DNA from: Candidatus Nealsoniibacteriota bacterium
GTDB lineage: Bacteria; Patescibacteriota; Minisyncoccia; Minisyncoccales; MHMH01
Direction of reading: 5' to 3'
DNA: 6,767 nt
Assembly: GCA_016186525.1 (NCBI GenBank)
Contig: JACPLM010000041.1
Span: forward strand, 1-6,767
The notes below the pieces were generated by a model. It was not told where the DNA came from, searched no databases, and worked only from the letters and a program-made list of their open reading frames with translations. Positions 1 to 4,694 of the stretch are shown one piece after another (the first letter of the stretch is position 1; each line of letters starts with the position of its first letter). Both the position numbers and the translations under genes were made by a program.

Positions 1-1585
1 CATTGATCAAAAGCGCAAAAATAAAAATATTTTGATTATCAGCCATTGCGATCCATTATGGCTTTTAGAAGGCGCAGCGAAAGGATTGTCCGATAAGGAA
101 TTATTGAAAATAAAATTAGCCAAAAAAGACATTAAAACTGGCGAATGGCGCAGGTTGGAGTATAAAAATTTGCCTTTAGATCGAGAGGGAAGAGTTGATT
201 TTCACCGGCCTTATGTGGACGGAATCAAATTTCATTGCTCCAAATGCGGCGAGATTATGGTGAGAGTGCCGGAAGTTTGCGATGTTTGGTTTGATTCCGG
301 TTGTATGCCCTTTGCGCAAGTCCACTGGCCCTTCGTTTCTAAAACCAGCAAACCAGCATTATTTCCCGCTGACTATATTTCCGAGGCCATAGATCAGACT
401 CGGGGCTGGTTTTACACTTTATTGGCCGTTTCTACACTTTTAGGCCAGGGATCTCCATATAAAAATGTCATTTCCCAGGGACATGTTTTAGATGAAAAAG
501 GCGAGAAGATGTCAAAATCAAGAGGGAACGTGGTTGACCCTTGGTATATTATTGAGAAATATGGCGTTGACGCCGTCCGCTGGTATTTTTATACTGTCAA
601 CCAACCTGGCGACTCAAAGCTTTTTGCCGAAAAGGATATTGACCAAACTCTTAAGAAATTTATCTTAATTTTATGGAATTGCTTCACCTTTTACCAAACA
701 TATAAAAAAACCAAAAACAAAAAACAAAAAACAAAAAACATTTTAGATAAGTGGGTTGTTTCTAGATTAAATGAGCTAATCCTTGGGGTTACGGAAAAAC
801 TTGATAAATATGATGTGACCGGAGCCGCCAGATTAATTGAGGATTTTGTTATTAATGATTTGTCTTTATGGTATATCAGAAGGTCGCGCAAACGCTTTGA
901 AGAAGCTGCCGGCACCTTGGCTTTAGTTCTGCAAACAGTTTCGAAATTGACAGCGCCATTCATACCATTTTTATCTGACGAAATCTACAAGTGTTTACTT
1001 CCGGGAAGTAAACAGTCAGTGCATTTGGAGAGTTGGCCCAAAGCCGATAAAAAATTAATTAATAAAAAATTAAATCAGAAAATGGCTAAGGTTAGGGAAA
1101 TTGTGACCTTGGCTTTGGCTGAAAGGGCAAAAGCAGGAATAAAAGTTAGGCAGCCCCTTGCTTCTCTTAGAATTCCGGAGAAAATGGACAAAGAATTATC
1201 GGAATTAATAAAAGAAGAAGTTAACGTTAAAAAAATTATTTCCGGCGGAATTTTGATATTAGACACTAAAATTACTCCGGAACTCAAAGAGGAGGGAATC
1301 GTTAGGGAAGTTGTTCGTCAGATCAACGAGATGAGAAAAGAAGTCGGTTTAACTCCGAAAGATAAAATTTCAGTTCGATATTTCGGTACGCCAGGATTGA
1401 ATAAAATTTTAGAAAAAAATAAAAAAAATATTTTGGCCGAAATTAAAGCCAAAAATTTTAAGTTGGGCAAGGAACCTCTCTTTGCCCCGCCTTCGCCAAT
1501 GCTACGGCGGGCAAGCAATGCTTCGGAAGGCAAGGAAGTAAAAATCGACCAGCAAAATATCTGGCTGGCGATAAGAAAAATATAA
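1..1585 (+). CDS. ileS: Isoleucyl-tRNA synthetase, C-terminal half (5' truncated by window edge)
   Basis: This enzyme attaches isoleucine to tRNA-Ile in the cytoplasm using ATP. The frame is open from base 2, giving 527 visible residues. The HIGH motif and the first part of the catalytic domain lie off the left edge. Visible in order are a C-x2-C pair (residues 79 and 82), DVWFDSG (94-100), DQTRGW (131-136), and the class I signature KMSKS (169-173) followed by RGNVVDPW. The anticodon-binding helical domain starts near ILDKW (about 247) and a C-terminal segment ends in IWLAIRKI. DVWFDSG with DQTRGWFYTLL and KMSKSRGNVVDP points to IleS rather than ValS or LeuS. Unusual points are a Lys/Asn-rich stretch (about 234-246) encoded by an A-rich heptamer repeat, and a 21-residue in-frame insertion (about 492-512) from a palindromic element. 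The TTG at 32 is not the start, because conserved protein continues upstream. Identification is firm; that the insertions are tolerated is inferred from the intact frame. Confidence 0.96.
   Translation, partial: IDQKRKNKNILIISHCDPLWLLEGAAKGLSDKELLKIKLAKKDIKTGEWRRLEYKNLPLDREGRVDFHRPYVDGIKFHCSKCGEIMVRVPEVCDVWFDSGCMPFAQVHWPFVSKTSKPALFPADYISEAIDQTRGWFYTLLAVSTLLGQGSPYKNVISQGHVLDEKGEKMSKSRGNVVDPWYIIEKYGVDAVRWYFYTVNQPGDSKLFAEKDIDQTLKKFILILWNCFTFYQTYKKTKNKKQKTKNILDKWVVSRLNELILGVTEKLDKYDVTGAARLIEDFVINDLSLWYIRRSRKRFEEAAGTLALVLQTVSKLTAPFIPFLSDEIYKCLLPGSKQSVHLESWPKADKKLINKKLNQKMAKVREIVTLALAERAKAGIKVRQPLASLRIPEKMDKELSELIKEEVNVKKIISGGILILDTKITPELKEEGIVREVVRQINEMRKEVGLTPKDKISVRYFGTPGLNKILEKNKKNILAEIKAKNFKLGKEPLFAPPSPMLRRASNASEGKEVKIDQQNIWLAIRKI
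712..739 (+). repeat. A-rich heptamer tandem repeat inside ileS
   Basis: Cytosines at 718, 725, 732 and 739 are separated by runs of six adenines, giving a period of 7 (unit ACAAAAA-type) over about three and a half units. A slightly shorter unit precedes them from 712. Because 7 is not a multiple of 3, the repeat reads through all three frames and encodes a Lys/Asn/Thr/Gln-rich stretch (KKTKNKKQKTKN) just before the anticodon-binding domain. A gain or loss of one unit would shift the frame, so the site is potentially slippage-prone. Confidence 0.75.
992..1014. repeat. Perfect 23-bp inverted repeat inside ileS
   Basis: The arms TGTTTACTTCC (992-1002) and GGAAGTAAACA (1004-1014) are exact reverse complements around a single central G at 1003. 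In RNA this could fold as a 10-bp stem with a CGG loop; in DNA it is a near-perfect dyad of the kind proteins bind. It lies in frame within the anticodon-binding region of ileS and encodes the segment CLLPGSKQ. No T-run follows, so it is not a standard terminator. Its function is unknown. Confidence 0.8.
1466..1537. repeat. Palindromic mini-element inserted in frame in ileS, flanked by 9-bp direct repeats
   Basis: GGCAAGGAA occurs at 1466-1474 and again at 1529-1537, exactly 63 bases (21 codons) apart. Removing one interval would restore a plausible LGKE-VKID reading. Between the copies the DNA is GC-rich and structured, unlike the AT-rich surroundings. The arm TTGCCCCGCC (1482-1491) pairs with GGCGGGCAA (1506-1514) with one bulged C and a 14-base loop. 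AAGCA-A-TGCTT (1513-1523) forms a second small dyad. A 19-base period is also visible: 1496-1514 resembles 1515-1533 at 15 of 19 positions. The inserted residues begin PLFAPPSPMLRR. The pattern recalls repetitive extragenic palindromes and the Rickettsia palindromic elements, which can insert in frame in genes. Relationship to those families is not implied. Confidence 0.7.
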
Positions 1586-1612
1586 ACTCGCCCCTCGGAA
1601 AGCACAATTTTA

Positions 1613-1641
1613 TTGACACCAGGCTAAAAATGAGCTAAAAT
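1613..1641 (+). promoter_or_regulatory. Consensus sigma-70-type promoter for the first TA operon
   Basis: The -35 box TTGACA (1613-1618) is perfect, the spacer is 17 bases, and the -10 box is TAAAAT (1636-1641). Six bases separate the -10 box from the antitoxin ATG at 1648, so transcription probably starts at or next to the start codon and the mRNA would be leaderless. GCTAAAA occurs at 1623-1629 and again at 1634-1640, 11 bases apart and overlapping the -10 box. This is a possible operator for antitoxin autorepression. Confidence 0.8.
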
Positions 1642-1647
1642 TATTAT

Positions 1648-1875
1648 ATGGTTACGGTGACTATACCAAAAAAAGAATATCAACGCTTGGCTGAAAAAGC
1701 TCTCCGCTATGAATATCTTCGCCAAATATTGGAGGAAGATATTTTTGCTTCTCCGCCGAATAAAAATGCCAAGGAGGTGGCTAGAGAATTTAAGAAGAGC
1801 GGGCTTTATAGCCAGAAATTTATCAAAAGTTTAGAAGGGGGACTCAGGCGGTCGTCTTATTTTCGAGCGAAATAA
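1648..1875 (+). CDS. Putative antitoxin of a type II toxin-antitoxin pair (75 aa)
   Basis: This small charged protein starts MVTVTIPKKEYQRLAEKALR and probably opens with a short beta strand followed by a long helix (residues about 8-32). It ends with a basic, extended segment around SLEGGLRRSSYF. I assign it as an antitoxin because it is short, is followed 14 bases later by a RelE/ParE-like toxin, and has its own strong promoter. In such systems the antitoxin neutralises the toxin and represses the operon by binding DNA with its N-terminal part. The sequence resembles small hypothetical proteins I recall from Parcubacteria, but it does not clearly fall into Phd/YefM, RelB or MazE. The start is ATG with no Shine-Dalgarno; the -10 box six bases upstream supports leaderless translation. 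A perfect AAGGAGGT inside the gene (1771-1778) has no start codon after it. Confidence 0.7.
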   Translation: MVTVTIPKKEYQRLAEKALRYEYLRQILEEDIFASPPNKNAKEVAREFKKSGLYSQKFIKSLEGGLRRSSYFRAK

Positions 1876-1889
1876 AATATTTAAAATTT

Positions 1890-2138
1890 ATGAAGATCGC
1901 CCCCATCCATCAAGAAATCAGACATTATCTTGAAGAAAGAAATCTCGAAAAAAAATTTGAAAAGCAGAGCCGACTTTTTCAGCAGAATTACTTTCATCCT
2001 AGTTTAGAAACCGAACTTCTTGAACCAAGGAAGATGCGGATCTGGAGCTTTAGAGTAGACCGGAAATACCGGGCTATTTTTGTTTTTCTAGGCAAAGATA
2101 CGGTTGAAATTATTGATGTTAATAATCATTATAAATAA
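1890..2138 (+). CDS. RelE/ParE-superfamily toxin (82 aa)
   Basis: This is a probable ribosome-dependent mRNA interferase or related growth inhibitor. The visible hallmark is the C-terminal half: IWSFRVDRKYRAIF (about 51-64) followed by a strand ending in DVNNHYK. This matches the RelE-fold core of an Arg-bearing strand and a terminal His-Tyr. Candidate active residues are R55, K59, R61, H80 and Y81, chosen by analogy with the family. The N-terminal half (1-45) is helical and basic. It lies 14 bases after the antitoxin and is presumably co-transcribed from the promoter at 1613. No Shine-Dalgarno is seen before the ATG. The gene ends four bases before the next ATG, tying the HExxH gene to this operon. 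RelE/ParE fold is likely; whether the target is mRNA or gyrase cannot be told. Confidence 0.78.
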   Translation: MKIAPIHQEIRHYLEERNLEKKFEKQSRLFQQNYFHPSLETELLEPRKMRIWSFRVDRKYRAIFVFLGKDTVEIIDVNNHYK

Positions 2139-2142
2139 ATTT

Positions 2143-2829
2143 ATGCCGTTCGGAGAACAACAATTTGAAAATCCGCTCGTGCCTCCTTTGGGAAAACCGG
2201 AAGAAATTAAAGAAAAAGAAAAAACTACCGACTATTTTGATTTTGAAAAGGCTAAAAATGTTTTTAATAGAAATGCCTCCTCAGAAGAAAGAAAAGAGGC
2301 CGTAGAAATAATAAAGAAAATTACCGGGCCAGAATTAATAAAAAAAGTTTTTGGGGAGTTCGATCCCTTCAAACAAGAATTAAGAGTTGAATTTAGAGAA
2401 GGTGAAAAGAAAGAAGCTCCGGCTGCCTATCGTTATGATGACGAAACGGGAAAAGAAATTTCTTATGAAATTAATATGAAAGCCGGCTATTCCAAGAGAA
2501 CAGAAGAGAAACTTTTCAATGCCATAGCTGTGGGTTTGCACGAAATCCGCCACCGCGCTCAATATAAAAATTCAGAATTAAAGAAACTCACATTCGAAGA
2601 TGTTAGAGGGATTGGTCTATTCGATAGAAATTTTGAAAGCAAATTAAAAGATATAGAAAAGAAACCGGGTATAAAAAATAATTTAAGGCAAATGGATGCT
2701 GTTCTTTTTTCTGAGACAGCCGCACTTTTATATAAAAACGGAGCAAGTATTCAAGAAATTAAAAATCTTGCGGGGATGGATAGTCAAGAACTAATTAAAA
2801 ATTTACAAAAAAGAAAAGAGAAAAATTAA
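2143..2829 (+). CDS. Hypothetical HExxH-motif (zincin-like) protein (228 aa)
   Basis: I do not recognise a named family. The key feature is H133-E-I-R-H137 in the context AVGLHEIRHRAQY, which fits the zinc-binding HExxH helix of metallopeptidases. A later helix, MDAVLFSETAALLY (about 184-197), contains D185 and E191, either of which could be the third ligand. No signal peptide or membrane segment is seen, so it is probably cytoplasmic. The first 30 residues are Pro/Glu/Lys-rich and probably disordered; they share a motif with the next protein. I chose ATG 2143 over the in-frame TTG at 2104, because the earlier start overlaps the toxin gene and adds an unlikely LIIII stretch. It begins four bases after the toxin stop and is followed 11 bases later by another unknown gene, so co-transcription is likely. 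Protease activity is inferred from the motif alone. A role in toxin-antitoxin turnover is possible but unsupported. Confidence 0.75.
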   Translation: MPFGEQQFENPLVPPLGKPEEIKEKEKTTDYFDFEKAKNVFNRNASSEERKEAVEIIKKITGPELIKKVFGEFDPFKQELRVEFREGEKKEAPAAYRYDDETGKEISYEINMKAGYSKRTEEKLFNAIAVGLHEIRHRAQYKNSELKKLTFEDVRGIGLFDRNFESKLKDIEKKPGIKNNLRQMDAVLFSETAALLYKNGASIQEIKNLAGMDSQELIKNLQKRKEKN

Positions 2830-2840
2830 TAAAATAAAAT

Positions 2841-3677
2841 ATGTTCGAATCAAAAGAACCGCAATTTAATAAGCCGGAAGTTGGGCCCGGACAAAAACCA
2901 GAAGCAAGAGAAAAACCGATAGATAGATTGAAGGGCGAGATTGGGGAAATGGCTTTGGGGCTTCGGAAAGAGGGGATTCCGGTTGATGGCGGAGGCAGAA
3001 TTGATATTACTAAGTTTGGCGATGTTTATTCCAAGCGGTCAATTGAATTAGATGGAGCTTGGGTCAAAAAATTGAAGACAGCATGGGAAACGGCAGCCGC
3101 CGCAAGCCATAAAATGTCTTGGCTTTACGGCCGCGAACAGATAAAACAGAAAGTTGCTCAAGAACATCCGATGGGCGGTGTTTGGGAAATGCTGGCCACT
3201 TCCATTCTGCACAAAAATTTGGGCAAGGATTTTATTGTGGTGCGCGCTTCGGAATACGACGACGCGCGATACAAGGTTGACAGCGTTATTTTAGACAGAA
3301 AAACCGGCCAGGTTGTTTGCGCTTTTGATGAAATCGGAGCGACAACTGGAGAAAGATTTGAAGAAAAAAGAAAGAAGGTTTTAGAAAGAAATTGGCAGAG
3401 AGGCGGCGCTGACCTAAAGTACGGCATTTCCATGGAAGAAAGGGCGGGAAAAATGGAGCTGAAAAAGGGATCGGTCTATCAAATCCCGCTTCTTTATCTT
3501 GCTTTATCCGAAGAAGACATCAGGAGGACTCTTCAAGATCCTAAACAAGAAAAAAAGGTTTTCGGTGATTTTGTGAATTCTGCCAAAGAGCAGATTAAAG
3601 ATATCAAGAGGGGGCCAATTCATTCTAAGTTAAAAGAACGGCTGGACTTTTTTGAGAAAGTTCTCGGAAAATTATAA
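2841..3677 (+). CDS. Conserved-looking hypothetical protein, possible PD-(D/E)xK-like fold (278 aa)
   Basis: No named family is recognised. The N-terminal 30 residues are Pro/Glu/Lys-rich and probably disordered. The middle contains WEMLATSIL (E116 in a helix), then a run of strands with D147 in YKVDSVIL and D163-E164 in VVCAFDEIG. A helix with Glu followed by strands bearing Asp and then Asp/Glu recalls the PD-(D/E)xK nuclease core. However, the expected lysine two residues after the second acidic position is missing, so catalysis is doubtful. A basic, helical segment follows (about 172-190), then a PLLYLALSEEDIRR stretch. I recall similar proteins in Parcubacteria, without known function. 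No signal or membrane segment is seen. It lies 11 bases after the HExxH gene, probably in the same operon; A/T-rich -10-like sequence before the ATG (2830-2835) could also give a separate transcript. The start is the first ATG and has no Shine-Dalgarno. Confidence 0.72.
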   Translation: MFESKEPQFNKPEVGPGQKPEAREKPIDRLKGEIGEMALGLRKEGIPVDGGGRIDITKFGDVYSKRSIELDGAWVKKLKTAWETAAAASHKMSWLYGREQIKQKVAQEHPMGGVWEMLATSILHKNLGKDFIVVRASEYDDARYKVDSVILDRKTGQVVCAFDEIGATTGERFEEKRKKVLERNWQRGGADLKYGISMEERAGKMELKKGSVYQIPLLYLALSEEDIRRTLQDPKQEKKVFGDFVNSAKEQIKDIKRGPIHSKLKERLDFFEKVLGKL

Positions 3678-3681
3678 ATCG

Positions 3682-3690
3682 TGTTAAAAT
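3682..3690 (+). promoter_or_regulatory. Extended -10 promoter for the coiled-coil gene
   Basis: TGTTAAAAT fits an extended -10 element: TG, one base, then TAAAAT at 3685-3690. No good -35 box is found 16-18 bases upstream, as is usual for extended -10 promoters. The -10 box ends six bases before the ATG at 3697, the same spacing as in the first TA operon, again predicting a leaderless transcript. Confidence 0.55.
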
Positions 3691-3696
3691 AACATA

Positions 3697-4107
3697 ATGC
3701 CGGAAAAAAATTTACAACCGGAAAAAATAGCGCCCGGAGCCGAACTCGAAGCTCTTAGAGAGCGAGTGGAGCAATTAGAATCGCAGTTGAAAAAAGAGCA
3801 GCCAGTTTCTCCTGAAACCGAAGAGAAGGCCGTTAAGCAGGAGATAAAAAGCTATCTAAGGGAACTTCAGCAGATGCCGGCCGCAGCCGCTCCTTTGGCG
3901 ACTCGCGATGAATCAGATGAAATAAATAAATTTCCGGCCAGCCAGCAGGTGGGGGCTTTGGTTTCTTTGGTTTTTGAAAAAGGATTGGAAGAAGCGATTG
4001 CTGTTGCCAAACAGCTGGATAACCCGGCCATTTTAGACGAGTTCCACGATATCTTAGCCGACAGGTATTACAAAGAACTTATCGAGAAAAAAATCATAAA
4101 GCCGTAA
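3697..4107 (+). CDS. Hypothetical coiled-coil protein next to the secretion ATPase locus (136 aa)
   Basis: Function is unknown. Residues about 15-34 form a clear coiled coil with a/d positions L20, V24, L27 and L31, followed by a Pro/Ala-rich linker near 60-66. The C-terminal domain (about 79-136) is compact and probably all-helical: QQVGALVSLVFEKGLEEAI, then LDNPAILDEFHDILADRYY. I recall this C-terminal pattern in Parcubacterial proteins, often near type IV secretion or pilus ATPase genes, but this is memory, not a search. No signal peptide or membrane segment is seen. It has its own extended -10 promoter. The second TA pair separates it from the ATPase gene at 4691. A plausible role is a cytoplasmic partner of that ATPase, held together by the coiled coil; this is inference from position. 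Confidence 0.75.
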   Translation: MPEKNLQPEKIAPGAELEALRERVEQLESQLKKEQPVSPETEEKAVKQEIKSYLRELQQMPAAAAPLATRDESDEINKFPASQQVGALVSLVFEKGLEEAIAVAKQLDNPAILDEFHDILADRYYKELIEKKIIKP

Positions 4108-4116
4108 GTAAAAATT

Positions 4117-4145
4117 TTGACAAACAGCCCTAATTAAGATAAAAT
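4117..4145 (+). promoter_or_regulatory. Consensus sigma-70-type promoter for the second TA operon
   Basis: TTGACA (4117-4122), a 17-base spacer and TAAAAT (4140-4145) repeat exactly the hexamers and spacing of the promoter at 1613. The ATG at 4154 is eight bases past the -10 box, which again allows little or no leader. These two are the only places in the window where I found a perfect -35 box correctly spaced from a -10 box. Confidence 0.8.
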
Positions 4146-4153
4146 ATTATTGT

Positions 4154-4336
4154 ATGCCAAAGACAGCATTAAAAGATAAAAAATTAGATAATTTGATCCG
4201 CTGGACTATCGTGGAAACTGTCCAAGAGGTTTTGAGAGACCCCGATTTGGGGTTAGAACTTCAGGAATGGGCCCAAAAAAGATTGAAGAAACATCCTAAA
4301 AAATTTATCTCATTGGGAGAAATCACGAAAAAATAA
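4154..4336 (+). CDS. Putative antitoxin paired with RelE-like toxin (60 aa)
   Basis: This is a small protein with a basic N-terminus and a helical core, WTIVETVQEVLRDPDLGLEL (about 17-36), followed by a charged tail with the FISLGEI stretch (51-57). The DPDLGLEL turn recalls antitoxins that precede RelE toxins in Candidate Phyla Radiation and other bacteria, but I cannot name the family. The pairing with a RelE toxin 22 bases downstream and the strong promoter make antitoxin the best call. It may wrap the toxin with its C-terminal part; which part would bind operator DNA is not evident, as no ribbon-helix-helix or helix-turn-helix motif is clear. No Shine-Dalgarno is present. It is unrelated by eye to the antitoxin at 1648, so the two pairs are probably not recent duplicates. 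Confidence 0.68.
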   Translation: MPKTALKDKKLDNLIRWTIVETVQEVLRDPDLGLELQEWAQKRLKKHPKKFISLGEITKK

Positions 4337-4358
4337 TTATAATTTTCAATATCCTTAC

Positions 4359-4628
4359 ATGCCAAAATGGAGCTTAGTTTTTACGCTGGAAGCAAGGGAC
4401 GATTTTAAAAAATTAAGCGAGAGTCTGCAAAAGAGAATTAGCGACAGGTTAAATTGGCTTCAGAACAGCTTTGACGGGATTATACCCTCGGCCCTTACAG
4501 GTGAATGGCGAGGGTTTTTTAAATTAAGAGTTGGCGATTGGCGAGTAATTTATAAAGTAGAATGGGGCAAAAGTTTGATTATAGTTTATATCATCGACCG
4601 CAGAGACAAAATTTATAAAAAACGTTAA
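4359..4628 (+). CDS. RelE-family toxin, probable mRNA interferase (89 aa)
   Basis: RelE toxins cut mRNA on the ribosome and arrest growth. The full fold is visible: an N-terminal strand with W4 and FTLEARDDFKKL (8-19), a long helix, then GEWRGFFKLRVGDWRVIYKV (48-67) and a final strand leading to IIDRRDKIYKK. R57, R62, Y65, R82 and Y86 are at positions where RelE/ParE proteins carry catalytic or structural residues. Length is normal for the family. It lies 22 bases after its antitoxin. TATAAT at 4338-4343, with a poor -35 box, could give a weak extra transcript. Bases 4484-4520 inside the gene form a terminator-like hairpin that could limit full-length toxin mRNA. The fold is more classical than in the toxin at 1890. 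Confidence 0.88.
   Translation: MPKWSLVFTLEARDDFKKLSESLQKRISDRLNWLQNSFDGIIPSALTGEWRGFFKLRVGDWRVIYKVEWGKSLIIVYIIDRRDKIYKKR
4484..4520 (+). terminator. Terminator-like hairpin with T6 tract inside the toxin gene
   Basis: ACCCTCG (4484-4490) pairs perfectly with CGAGGGT (4509-4515) across an 18-base loop, and TTTTTT (4515-4520) follows at the stem base. This is the geometry of an intrinsic terminator, although the loop is long. The strand direction matches transcription of the TA operon, and translating ribosomes would mask it. Function is untested; it also encodes conserved-looking toxin residues, so chance is possible. Confidence 0.35.
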
Positions 4629-4631
4629 AAT
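4603..4631 (+). promoter_or_regulatory. Possible promoter for the secretion ATPase gene
   Basis: GAGACA (4603-4608, four of six matches to TTGACA), a 17-base spacer and TAAAAT (4626-4631) overlap the end of the toxin gene. Transcription would begin near 4638 and leave about 53 bases before the ATG at 4691. An alternative is TATCAT (4679-4684), six bases before that ATG, but it has no -35 box. Confidence 0.35.
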
Positions 4632-4637
4632 AAATCA

Positions 4638-4694
4638 ATACTCGAAGGAGAATCACAATTTTTTAAGCCGGAATCGGATATCATAAAAATATGA
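4638..4694 (+). other. Possible 18-codon leader ORF with ATA in place of ATG
   Basis: Seven bases after the TAAAAT box, exactly where leaderless starts fall elsewhere in the window, an open frame begins with ATA and encodes ILEGESQFFKPESDIIKI. It stops at TGA 4692-4694, overlapping the ATPase start as ATGA, the arrangement of translationally coupled genes. The frame is also the toxin frame resumed after its TAA stop. ATA is a very poor start codon, so this may be a decayed leader peptide, a lost toxin extension or chance. Confidence 0.2.

Noticed and set aside
691..963. Minus-strand open frames within ileS (also 1075-1287 and 1318-1605)
   Set aside because: They lie antisense to well-conserved IleS protein, show no recognisable motifs and have no promoter or start context of their own.
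1771..1780. AAGGAGGTGG, a perfect Shine-Dalgarno-like sequence
   Set aside because: It lies inside the antitoxin gene and no ATG, GTG or TTG follows at a usable distance. It simply encodes Lys-Glu-Val.
2104..2142. TTG at 2104 as an earlier start for the HExxH gene
   Set aside because: It overlaps the end of the toxin gene by 35 bases and would add an unlikely LIIII segment. ATG 2143 gives an N-terminus matching that of the next gene.
2380..3433. Minus-strand frames at 2380-2562 and 3158-3433
   Set aside because: Antisense shadows of the two hypothetical genes, which are in better context, form a tight run and have sensible composition.
4645..4650. AAGGAG as the ribosome binding site of the secretion ATPase
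   Set aside because: It ends 40 bases before the ATG at 4691, far outside the normal range, and no other start codon in a long frame follows it.
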